Assembly: GCF_001894745.1 (NCBI RefSeq)
Contig: NZ_BBYF01000019.1
Span: 1-64,000 of the forward strand
Length of the DNA stretch: 64,000 bases
Direction of reading: 5' to 3'
Origin: Paenibacillus sp. NAIST15-1
GTDB taxonomy: Bacteria > Bacillota > Bacilli > Paenibacillales > Paenibacillaceae
Made by a program: the position numbers and the translations under genes. The notes beneath the pieces are model-generated. The model ran no database searches and was not told where the DNA came from. It was given only the letters and a program-made list of their open reading frames with translations. This document shows positions 25,633 through 33,729 of this stretch, piece after piece; position 1 is the stretch's first letter; each line of letters opens with the position of its first letter.

Positions 25633-25816
25633 TGGATTACCTCCCTGTTAACCCTAGCGTTACACGAATTAGAATTAATGTTACGCTAAAGAGTTATACC
25701 CTTAAAAGTATATAACTATTGTATTACCTTTAAGCGTATATATCAATGCTAGGATGGATAGAATATGATATAGTACGGTTAACAGTATGATGTATTTAGT
25801 GGAGGATTACTTTCCC

Positions 25817-26026
25817 ATGAGATTAAAAATTAGATTGAAAGAAATACTAGCCGAAAAAGGGATTTCCCAGCGGCAACTCTCTTTACAGATGAATATTCGA
25901 CATGCAACGATTAACCATCTATGTTCCGACTCTGTTGATCGGGTTTATATCCGAACGTTAGAAGCCGTTTGTGAAGCTTTAGACATTTCGATTCATGAAC
26001 TAATTGTTGAAGATCAGGAAGCATAG
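25817..26026 (+). CDS. Small XRE/Cro-family repressor
   Basis: This 69-residue protein is nearly all helix-turn-helix: RLKIRLKEILAEKGISQRQL, MNIRHATINHLCSDS, IRTLEAVCEALDISIHELI. The ATG at 25817 has GTGGAGGA about 10 bp upstream; the ATG at 25787 has no ribosome site. It is divergent from the serine recombinase, and the shared intergenic DNA contains a direct repeat of CTTWAA-type sites (25701-25717 and 25730-25744) that could be its operators. Such small Cro-like proteins regulate integration modules. Confidence 0.8.
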   Translation: MRLKIRLKEILAEKGISQRQLSLQMNIRHATINHLCSDSVDRVYIRTLEAVCEALDISIHELIVEDQEA

Positions 26027-26116
26027 ACATTTGAAAATGCAACCATAGTCGGTCGCTGGATGTGCTATGCCCTTTACTCCAATTCATTTCAAGCCTTTGG
26101 GTATAAACCATCCCCC

Positions 26117-26131
26117 CGATAACAGTTATCG
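26117..26131. repeat. Palindrome near the replication gene
   Basis: CGATAAC A GTTATCG is a perfect 15-bp palindrome between the XRE gene and the 3' end of the replication-like gene. A related ATCGTTATCGG lies at 26231-26241. It could be an operator or part of a replication origin. Confidence 0.4.
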
Positions 26132-26278
26132 TGATGGTAAACATTTTTTATGTAGTGGATTGATTTCTCTTAGTTTTCACGTACAATTATAATTATGTTA
26201 TTTTTATTTCATCCATCATCATGGACTTTTTATCGTTATCGGCAAAATAACGTGTCCCTGTCTGAGAGGATGTGTTTC

Positions 26279-27184
26279 CTAGCTGTTTATAGCTAATGGA
26301 CTTAGGCAGTTCCCTTTGGGAATTGTCATTTTTTTTGCCGTGCTCTTGCGGATGGCATAGGTTGACGGTTTATATATCTGCCTTAGCGTTGATTCATCAA
26401 ACATGTGTTGCAGCATTTGGAAGCCAAGCATGGTTTCGATCTTGGATATGTTCCCTTTGTTTTCCATCAACCAAGATAAACCTATGTTACTAGCTTCTGC
26501 TGGATATTCGATCTGACCAAGCACCTTGTCTGTCATGTAGTTAAAGAATGGCTTGGCAATCAATTCAATGGCTTTCCTTGTAGGTGCATACTTTTTCATA
26601 TCGCTATCGCTCGGATTGACTTCAAGTCGCAATATTCCTTTGGCACGCTCGATAATGTCACTTGACTCCTTAGCTTTCGTGACTTGCTTATGCTTGTCAT
26701 AGAACATGATTCCACTACTTTTATTCCAATATTTTACAGTTTGATCTTGGTTGTACATAGTCGTGTTCTTATAGGCTAACTGTTGTTTGCTTAGTAACCT
26801 CACGTAATCACCAACATTCTTACCAACTTGAAAATTCCAGCAAACATCACATCGACTGACCGTCCATTCGAAATGTGGAATATGAATATAAAATAACTGC
26901 TGTATTCTTTCTTGCAACCTATCGAAGAATAGTGGTATATCTTCTTCTTCTAATATTGTTACATTGTCTCCATATAAGAACTTGGGAATAGAGACTTGGA
27001 TATGTAGGGTTTGACTACTCTCGATATATTTCATATATGGAATTTGTTTATCGTGAAACGTATAACTTGTATTTAACGCACCTGTTTCCTTGCTTAAAAA
27101 TGTAACAGCCTTACCAGTGAGCTGATTCAATGTGCCTGAATCAATGGCAACGGGTCTTACTTTCAATCTTACGGTGTCAAACAT
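26279..27184 (-). CDS. Replication-initiator-like protein (phage/plasmid rolling-circle type)
   Basis: This 301-residue protein starts MFDTVRLKVRPV and holds IPHFEWTVSRCDVCWNFQVG, IMFYDKHKQV and AKGILRLEVNPSD. This order resembles the phage/plasmid replication proteins of the gene II/X (CRI) group, in which the conserved F-Y-D-K and L-R-L-E-V strands belong to the HUH-nuclease-like fold. I do not see a clear catalytic Tyr motif. With a recombinase, an XRE protein and an HTH regulator it forms a ~3-kb mini-element that may replicate after excision. Confidence 0.55.
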   Translation of the reverse strand: MFDTVRLKVRPVAIDSGTLNQLTGKAVTFLSKETGALNTSYTFHDKQIPYMKYIESSQTLHIQVSIPKFLYGDNVTILEEEDIPLFFDRLQERIQQLFYIHIPHFEWTVSRCDVCWNFQVGKNVGDYVRLLSKQQLAYKNTTMYNQDQTVKYWNKSSGIMFYDKHKQVTKAKESSDIIERAKGILRLEVNPSDSDMKKYAPTRKAIELIAKPFFNYMTDKVLGQIEYPAEASNIGLSWLMENKGNISKIETMLGFQMLQHMFDESTLRQIYKPSTYAIRKSTAKKMTIPKGNCLSPLAINS

Positions 27185-27259
27185 ATGTAACCTTCTTTCT
27201 ATTTTTAAGATAATCTAGAATCTTGGATGTAATTAGATATGTTATAAGAATGGGCGACA

Positions 27260-27883
27260 TTAGTCCTCTTTCGGCTGAAACTTGTTTTTATGCTTCTGAT
27301 AGAACAATTCTACATCGTCCAAGAAGCCATTCTCGCTCAATTGCTTGTACTTAGGCTTGTAACCTCCAAACATACTGTTTCGTTGAGCTAAGTGATACAC
27401 CAAGGCTTTCATCATCTCTGCTTCTTGCTTTCCTTGACACAGAAGCTTAACGACATCTTGGAAGACTTCAGAATTTTCACCATACTCGTCTTCATTAATA
27501 GCTTTTCGAATGCTGTCTATTAACTTGGTTTCTTTGCTTTCCTCAAGATAGTCAATAATTCCCTTGTTCTGAGATACAACCTCTGATGTGGTGAACTCTT
27601 CACCATTTTCATCAATGCGAGATACCTTAACCTCATCAAATACATCCATTTCTCGGAAGTATTGAATCTGAATATCGATCTTTTCGGATTCAGTAAGCTC
27701 CTTCTGAAACAGATCAAACTCCTTGATTCCAAAGAGATCAGATAACCGCGCTAAACGCTGCTGCGGTATCTTCCTTCTGCCCTTAATCCAATCTTGAAAC
27801 GTTTGCTTAGATACTCCAACTTTCTCGGCAACTGTCTTATACTCCATTTGCCATGTATCTGATATAAATTGTAGTCCAACCAT
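27260..27883 (-). CDS. HTH regulator of the mini-element
   Basis: This 207-residue protein has an N-terminal helix-turn-helix (MEYKTVAEKVGVSKQTFQDW, KGRRKIPQQRLARLSDLFGI) and a long acidic, helical C-terminal part without recognisable domain. The gene starts 75 bp before the replication-like gene. Two near-identical palindromes (CATACTAAGTATG and CATACCAAGTATG) lie in its own promoter, suggesting that it represses itself. Confidence 0.7.
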   Translation of the reverse strand: MVGLQFISDTWQMEYKTVAEKVGVSKQTFQDWIKGRRKIPQQRLARLSDLFGIKEFDLFQKELTESEKIDIQIQYFREMDVFDEVKVSRIDENGEEFTTSEVVSQNKGIIDYLEESKETKLIDSIRKAINEDEYGENSEVFQDVVKLLCQGKQEAEMMKALVYHLAQRNSMFGGYKPKYKQLSENGFLDDVELFYQKHKNKFQPKED

Positions 27884-27894
27884 CTCATCACCGC

Positions 27895-27955
27895 CATACT
27901 AAGTATGTCTTACGGTAATATTATATTATTGCATACCAAGTATGTCGACAACAAA
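27895..27955 (-). promoter_or_regulatory. Promoter with two operator palindromes for the HTH gene
   Basis: On the minus strand TTGTCG, 17 bp and TAATAT make a sigma-A-like promoter. One 13-bp palindrome (27932-27944, CATACCAAGTATG on the plus strand) lies in the spacer between -35 and -10. The second (27895-27907, CATACTAAGTATG) lies between the start point and the ribosome site. Centres are 37 bp apart. Confidence 0.6.
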
Positions 27956-27960
27956 AAAGG

Positions 27961-27989
27961 CCACATGGAGTTGTTACACTCACATGTGG
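27961..27989. repeat. Compact CCACATG hairpin
   Basis: CCACATG (27961-27967) pairs with CATGTGG (27983-27989) around GAGTTGTTACACTCA. The same outer hairpin with a palindromic insert is at 13751-13826, and its right half occurs at 14575-14595. Confidence 0.6.
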
Positions 27990-28016
27990 CACCTATTGTT
28001 ATTATCAAGAGCTTAA

Positions 28017-28113
28017 TATTTTCTGTTCGAGCAACTTCCGCAACTTCCCGATCCGAATGATGTGAAAGCACTGGACAAGCTGCTTCCGTGGTCGCCATCG
28101 CTCCCATTGACTT
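28017..28113 (+). pseudogene. Remnant of an IS66-family transposase C-terminus
   Basis: The plus-strand frame reads LFEQLPQLPDPNDVKALDKL followed by LPWSPSLP. This is the typical end of IS66 TnpC (L-F-E-x-L-P, then A-L-D-x-L-L-P-W-S). Only about 30 codons remain. It marks an old insertion at the edge of the island. Confidence 0.6.
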
Positions 28114-28419
28114 ATCATGTCTTCAAATCCTGACAATAGTATATCTGGTCCTCATCTGTATAACAAGGTGTGGGCTATTTGACGCTTACGGACATGCAAA
28201 AAAAGCTCATTCCTACTCATAAAACAAGTGGGAAAGAGCTTTGAAAGTTTATCAAGTGTTTAAGTTATTTAGTGCTTGGTTTGTTGGTTGTATTGTACGA
28301 ACCAATTGTCAAGAAGTAAATCCTCTGCTCTTTTGTAAGTGTTATTCGTTTATTGAGGTGATATTTCATGCTGTTAACCCTAAATTAGGTATGCAGACCT
28401 TAAAGTTTCTGAATGAAAA
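28114..28419. other. Intergenic region between IS66 remnant and CPCC gene
   Basis: It contains the terminator at 28196-28241 and A+T-rich DNA partly similar to 22230-22275. No gene is supported. Confidence 0.45.
28196..28241 (-). terminator. Terminator of the Rhs/CPCC operon
   Basis: AAGCTC (28203-28208) with GAGCTT (28236-28241), extended by TTCC/GGAA, is followed on the minus strand by TTTTTTGC. Confidence 0.7.
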
Positions 28420-28680
28420 TTACTCAATATTATTCCTTGGTAATTCTTCTTCCAACGGCTCTCTAACCATATTTTTATATTGAAGTTTGCATACGCCAAA
28501 TTGTTTATAATTCTCTCTGGCTTGATTCAACGAAATATGGTTTGCTCCTATGTTTATGTCGGGCTTAGCATGAGCTACAACATCAAACTGCCAAAAACAC
28601 ACATCGCAAATATCTACAACCACTTCATCCTCACTTTCAATAGTAAAATTACAGCAACATGGACACTGTAATCTCTTCAT
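28420..28680 (-). CDS. CPCC-family protein, probable immunity protein of the full-length Rhs toxin
   Basis: This 86-residue protein starts MKRLQCPCCCNFTIESEDEV and continues DICDVCFWQFD and LNQARENYKQFG, the two-knuckle pattern of the Cys_rich_CPCC family. The ATG at 28680 has GAGGGTGTGG upstream and lies 17 bp after the Rhs stop at 28697; the longer frame to 28779 overlaps the toxin and has no ribosome site. A longer CPCC protein pairs with cassette 3, whose tip resembles the tip of this Rhs protein. Confidence 0.72.
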   Translation of the reverse strand: MKRLQCPCCCNFTIESEDEVVVDICDVCFWQFDVVAHAKPDINIGANHISLNQARENYKQFGVCKLQYKNMVREPLEEELPRNNIE

Positions 28681-28696
28681 ATTTCCACACCCTCTC

Positions 28697-31600
28697 TCAC
28701 TTAGGAGCATACAATCCGATTTGCTCCTTCCAATATTTAATTCCATCAATTGGCTTATAGTAAGTTGATATTCCACCATACTGATTTATAATTCCAAATT
28801 CATTCGTTGCTGTATCATACCTAAAATATGTGCCTTCTTTTGAAACAAAAGATTGCGTTGTTGAGGTTGGAGATTTCTCAAGAAAATTTCTTGCACCTTT
28901 AAGATATTGAGCCTCAGTAGTAAAACCAAAATCACCTTTATGGTCATTAAAGTGTTTTGTTAGAGTACTCTTACCATTACCTCTCGTAAAATCAGAAGCG
29001 GTATTTCTTGTACCTGAATATGACTTTCCAATATAACCCGTTCCCTTAGGCTTCAATGCTTTTTCAATATTCAGTTTGTTAAATGATTGTGCTTGATTCC
29101 ATGAAACTTCAAATTTCACATTGGGCGAAGCACGTGTTATTTTCGGAGGAGGTGCAGAGTTACCTCTAACAACTGTACTTCCCACATAGCCGTTACTGGC
29201 AGAACCACCTCCACCACCTTTGCCGTTCCCAACGCATTCCATTGCAGTTTCTGTAAATGCACATTTGCTATTACCTGTAGGATCAATGTACTGTAACGGA
29301 TTATTCTCCACATACGTATACAAATTCAAACTCAGCGGATTCTTGATTTCCCCTTCATACGTATCCTCATTAATAAACCGCCCTATACTTGGATCATACC
29401 ATCTTGCGCGCAAATATTGCAGATTCGTTGCTGCGTCCCAATATTCGCCCGAGTAACGGAAAATGTTCGGGACTCGCTCCTCCTGAACCAGTGGATTGCC
29501 CCAGATATCGTACGTATAGCGGTTCAGGACATTGCCTTGTGCATCCCGGATTTCCGTAATGTCGCCATGCCCATTGGAAACGTAATAGTGTATGCCCTGT
29601 CCTGGAACCTGACGAGTCAGTAGCTTGCCGTAATCGTCATGGACATATGATGCTGTAATCGTGATGCTGCCGTTCCCTTCCACCTTGCCTTCGGCTACGA
29701 TTTTCGCCCGATCATCGTAGTAGTAACGGGTCGTGACGCCGCCTTCGGTGCGTTCTACCATCAGGTTGTCTCCGTTATAACGGTAGCTGACAGCTTTGCC
29801 ATCTTCTGTTGTCACTTGGGTCAGACGGTTGCGGCTGTCGTAAGTATAGCTTGCCCCCTTGATGTTCGGTACCTGATCGCTTTGCAGGGTGCTGCGGTTA
29901 TCCCGCTGGTCATACGAATATGCCTCATTGAACTGACTTGATGTCTTGATTCGGTTCAGCGGATCGTAGCTAAATTGATACGCCGCTCCGTTATCATTTT
30001 TAGCCGTAATATTTCGGTTGTTATCATAGGTATAGCCATAATCCGCAAATGGTGCCTCGCCTAGCTTCTGCTGGATGCCGACCATGTTCAATCCGTCATA
30101 GGCATAGCTTATATTCAAGCCCTGCGACGATTTCAAGTCCGTAATCCGATTATAGGATTCATCATACGAATAGTCGAATCGGGCCAGTTCTCCTCCGGCT
30201 CCTTCCACTACTTTCATGCTCCTTGGCGCTGAAATCGGGATGAATCGTTCCGTCTGGCTTGCCAGGCGGTAGCTGCCCGACGTTAAGGCTTGCTCTTCGC
30301 GCAATCCCCGCTGATCGTAATTGAATGACAACACCGTCTTATCTGGATACGTGATGGATGCCAGTTCGCCTGAAGGATAGTACGCGTAGCCCGTCGTCCC
30401 TGTCTGATCCGTCATTGCCGTCCGCTTGCCCATCGCGTCGTAGCTGTACGTAATCCGCTCGTCCGGAGCAGCGACGGCCGTCAGGAAATTCCGGTTGTTG
30501 TATTCGTATTGTTGAACCTGTCCTTTCCGGTCGATGCTTTTGATCACATTGCCGTTACCGTCATAATAGAAGCGTTTGCTTTGCTTGTTCGGATCGGTTT
30601 GCTCCAGCAGGCGGCCGATGCCGTCATGCCGCTTCTGAACCGTATTTCCGTCCGCATACTTGACTTCGACCATATCACCCGACAGATTATACCGATACCG
30701 CGTCGTCTTCCCTTCAGCATCCGTAACGGCGATCAATCGTCCCAGTACATCATACTCGTATTTCGTCGCATTATGGTTTCCATCGTAAGCAACCTTGACG
30801 TTGCCCGCATAGTCGTATTCATAACGAGCCAACAAGACTTCTTGACCCGACGGCTTGATTTCTTCCTTCTTGATGACCCGATTCATGATGTCATACGTGT
30901 CGCGAATGCCGTTATTCGTCCCGTCGAAGATCGTTTTCGAGTTGGCCACATCGTCATAGACAATGCGCTTTATTCCATTCAGGGGGTTTTCCTTTATGAC
31001 CCGATCCCAGGCGTCATATTCATATTGAATTTCGGATCCATTAAAGTCCCCTTTGCGGATCAGCCGGCCGTTCTCGTCATACGTGTGCTGGGCCATGCCT
31101 CGTCCATTCGTTTCAGCGATCAGGTTGCCAAGCGGATCGAAATGCTTCTCGATTTGCAGTCCATTCGGATCGGTAATGAACATCTTGTTGTTCTGATCAT
31201 CATAGACGACTGCCGTCTTCGTTCCGTCGGGATGAATTTCGGCTGTTATTCGTCCCAGCTTGTCATACGTATAGGAGATGCTGTTGCGGTTGCCGTCCGT
31301 ATATTTCGTCGGGAGTCCGGTCTCTGGAATATACTCCATCCGGCTTTCCACGAATTCATTCTTGCCGTCAGCGTTCTGTACCCCTACGCTTTGTCCGCTT
31401 AGATACATGCTCTTGAATTGAGAGCTGAATTCTTGGGAAATGACCGTGTCCGCCGTATCTCCCTTTATCCGAATCTTGACCGGATTTCCCACATAATCAT
31501 ACTCATAATTCTGCTGCTGAACGATGTCTCCCCTGCTATTTTTGGAGACGGCTTGCTTTAACTTTCCGCGAATTGTCTCGTACTCGTACTCGGAATGCAG

Positions 31601-33634
31601 GGTCATATCCCGATCTATCGGCACGCTGCTCTTTATCATGACGAAGAGTTCGTTCGGCAATATGTCTTTGTACTCATAATGGCTTGTCGCGCCGAGCGGA
31701 TTCGTTTCTGAGGTCAGTTGCCCCCGATAATCATACTCCCGCGTCGTCACGCGAGGCACGGACGCGCGTCCCCCCTGATAATTCGCCTCCTCGATCTGGG
31801 TCGGATTCGGATTTCTTAGGTCTCTATTATACGAGTACTTAAATACCTGACTATCATTTGTCTGTTTACTTCGAACTTCCGTTTTCGTGTTATAGATTGC
31901 CGAAGGCGCATCATACGCAACAAACTGCTTTTCGTACGTATAGGTCGTTGTTTTGAAATTATCGTACACGTCCACGGAGAACTCGAAATTCCGCTCGATG
32001 TACTTACCGCCATCCCCGATTCCGTCTCTATCTTGTTCGTTATTCATATCTTTCGTATATCTTAGGTTCAACTCGTTTTTTCGGGTATATCTCGGCGAAC
32101 TATAGTAATTGCGGCGCGATTTATATCGCACCACATTTTCCTTTGCGAAATCTCCGATCGTTCGTTCAATTGCGCCGTCAAATCCGAATTCCGTAATGGC
32201 CTTGGTCGGGTGTTCGATGACGCCAAGCGCGATCATCTCGTTCTCTCCCCAAAATATTCTGCGATCATTCGAATATTTAGGAAGATTTTCATAAGACCGG
32301 ACCAAATTGAATTGCAGGATGTTCCATACGCCATACTCATACTTGGTCGAGCGGCCCAGCGGATCGATCACTTCCGTTAAAATATCTTGCTCCCGGTACA
32401 AATAATCGTTCTTTATTTTTTTAACCCTTTCTTTCCAATAGATCACCCTTCGATCCCCGTTTTGAATCGTAACTGCACGATTACCGTGGTAGGTAATATT
32501 CATCTCATTACTATAGCGGCGATCGCTGGTCCAGCTTTGGATCCGATGCAGAACTCTACCCACTTCAGATTCATAGGTATACGAAAATTGAATCCAGTTT
32601 TTGTCTTGATCCTCGATCAAGATGAGTTCGCCGATATGATTAAAATATTGCTTGACTCCCGTCGTTCTATTAATGAGTTCATATGAGGCCATCTCGCCGG
32701 ACGGCAATAATTTGTTCGATTCCCAAAAGTCGATATCTCCAAGGGGGTAGCCTTTTAAACGGTTATCTTCAAGCGCATAGGTGCCTGCACCTGAAATATA
32801 GATGTAGTCATTATGATTATTTATCGATTTAATATATGAAATATCCCAAATCCATCCCTTGCCAAGATGGAATCTCTCCTCTTCCTGGGTCTCCCGCGTT
32901 CTATTTCTACCATATTCGTTCACATAAATATCGTCCTTCGCCAAGTTGCTGTCATAAATTCTCCGCAGCGCGAAATCCATGCCGTTTGGTCCAGGCATTA
33001 CCATATCCGTTACTTCCACGCGCAAGGAGCCGTCGACAGGCGAGATATGGTCGCTAAAGGATCCGACGGAGTAAGGCGCTTGATCCAACCGGATTGGACG
33101 ATTGCGGAGCGCTTTCTCATCGTATAGATTATTCCCAAGGAAGGCTAACGAGCGCTTCTCCCATAATCCATACACTTGATCCGTCACCGACGGTTTCCCT
33201 TTCCCGTAGACCTGCTCCGTTACGCTGGCTTGATACACAGCCTCCGATACACTTTTCATTTTTTCCTGATGCTCAATTAACGGATCTGGAGCAGGCTTCA
33301 AATAAGTGCTGTTCATGAATTGCTCATAGTCTCTTCCCTGCTGCTTGGCTTTTAGACCTTGATAGATTTGATGAAGCTCGTAGCCCTTGAACAGCTCCTC
33401 CGTTACCCAATCCCTCGTTACGCCAAAGGTTTCGGTTAGGGAGGTAATCGTAATAAGCTCGTCTGGATTAAAATCCGTGAACGTTGCGTGCGGACCATAT
33501 ACACTGGAGGTTACCGATGGATAGATTTCTTTCACCGATTTCTTAGATGCAATAGCTTCTTCTGCAGAAGCGAAAGGCACGCTTGTAATCAATAGTACAC
33601 ATGCGAGAATAAGTGATAGCCATCTTTTCAACAT
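28697..33634 (-). CDS. Full-length secreted Rhs/YD-repeat polymorphic toxin
   Basis: This 1645-residue protein has a signal peptide (about residues 1-24, cut after FASA) and a long N-terminal region including a DUF6531-like part (HISPVDGSLRVEVTDMVMPG). Dozens of YD repeats (YEYDVLGRLIAVTDAEGKTT, YDAWDRVIKEN) end in the conserved Rhs core end YLRARWYDPSIGRFINEDTY. The last ~190 residues are a variable tip: a glycine-rich linker, then LTKHFNDHKGDFGFTTEAQY and YDTATNEFGIINQYGGISTY. That resembles RNase-like toxin ends of the BECR type. The ATG at 33634 has AGGAGAG upstream. Such proteins encapsulate the toxin and act on neighbouring cells. The downstream CPCC gene is the likely immunity gene. 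Confidence 0.9.
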   Translation of the reverse strand: MLKRWLSLILACVLLITSVPFASAEEAIASKKSVKEIYPSVTSSVYGPHATFTDFNPDELITITSLTETFGVTRDWVTEELFKGYELHQIYQGLKAKQQGRDYEQFMNSTYLKPAPDPLIEHQEKMKSVSEAVYQASVTEQVYGKGKPSVTDQVYGLWEKRSLAFLGNNLYDEKALRNRPIRLDQAPYSVGSFSDHISPVDGSLRVEVTDMVMPGPNGMDFALRRIYDSNLAKDDIYVNEYGRNRTRETQEEERFHLGKGWIWDISYIKSINNHNDYIYISGAGTYALEDNRLKGYPLGDIDFWESNKLLPSGEMASYELINRTTGVKQYFNHIGELILIEDQDKNWIQFSYTYESEVGRVLHRIQSWTSDRRYSNEMNITYHGNRAVTIQNGDRRVIYWKERVKKIKNDYLYREQDILTEVIDPLGRSTKYEYGVWNILQFNLVRSYENLPKYSNDRRIFWGENEMIALGVIEHPTKAITEFGFDGAIERTIGDFAKENVVRYKSRRNYYSSPRYTRKNELNLRYTKDMNNEQDRDGIGDGGKYIERNFEFSVDVYDNFKTTTYTYEKQFVAYDAPSAIYNTKTEVRSKQTNDSQVFKYSYNRDLRNPNPTQIEEANYQGGRASVPRVTTREYDYRGQLTSETNPLGATSHYEYKDILPNELFVMIKSSVPIDRDMTLHSEYEYETIRGKLKQAVSKNSRGDIVQQQNYEYDYVGNPVKIRIKGDTADTVISQEFSSQFKSMYLSGQSVGVQNADGKNEFVESRMEYIPETGLPTKYTDGNRNSISYTYDKLGRITAEIHPDGTKTAVVYDDQNNKMFITDPNGLQIEKHFDPLGNLIAETNGRGMAQHTYDENGRLIRKGDFNGSEIQYEYDAWDRVIKENPLNGIKRIVYDDVANSKTIFDGTNNGIRDTYDIMNRVIKKEEIKPSGQEVLLARYEYDYAGNVKVAYDGNHNATKYEYDVLGRLIAVTDAEGKTTRYRYNLSGDMVEVKYADGNTVQKRHDGIGRLLEQTDPNKQSKRFYYDGNGNVIKSIDRKGQVQQYEYNNRNFLTAVAAPDERITYSYDAMGKRTAMTDQTGTTGYAYYPSGELASITYPDKTVLSFNYDQRGLREEQALTSGSYRLASQTERFIPISAPRSMKVVEGAGGELARFDYSYDESYNRITDLKSSQGLNISYAYDGLNMVGIQQKLGEAPFADYGYTYDNNRNITAKNDNGAAYQFSYDPLNRIKTSSQFNEAYSYDQRDNRSTLQSDQVPNIKGASYTYDSRNRLTQVTTEDGKAVSYRYNGDNLMVERTEGGVTTRYYYDDRAKIVAEGKVEGNGSITITASYVHDDYGKLLTRQVPGQGIHYYVSNGHGDITEIRDAQGNVLNRYTYDIWGNPLVQEERVPNIFRYSGEYWDAATNLQYLRARWYDPSIGRFINEDTYEGEIKNPLSLNLYTYVENNPLQYIDPTGNSKCAFTETAMECVGNGKGGGGGSASNGYVGSTVVRGNSAPPPKITRASPNVKFEVSWNQAQSFNKLNIEKALKPKGTGYIGKSYSGTRNTASDFTRGNGKSTLTKHFNDHKGDFGFTTEAQYLKGARNFLEKSPTSTTQSFVSKEGTYFRYDTATNEFGIINQYGGISTYYKPIDGIKYWKEQIGLYAPK

Positions 33635-33729
33635 GATCTCTCCTATCAATTATCTTTCCTTGCACATCAATTAGACATCGGTTGAAAAAGCCTTCATCTG
33701 ATGTATGCTCCGTCTAAACTCACTTCATT

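Noticed and set aside
27910-28107. Minus-strand 65-codon frame at the IS66 remnant
   Set aside because: The plus-strand reading in this place matches the IS66 transposase end; the minus frame has no features.
13334-28419. CRISPR array suspected from repeated short elements
   Set aside because: The repeats are far apart, irregularly spaced and lie at cassette borders; no repeat-spacer order and no cas genes.
30509-31402. 297-codon plus-strand frame inside the Rhs gene
   Set aside because: It mirrors the repeated YD codons of the Rhs gene on the other strand; its repetitive hydrophobic pattern is an artefact of that.
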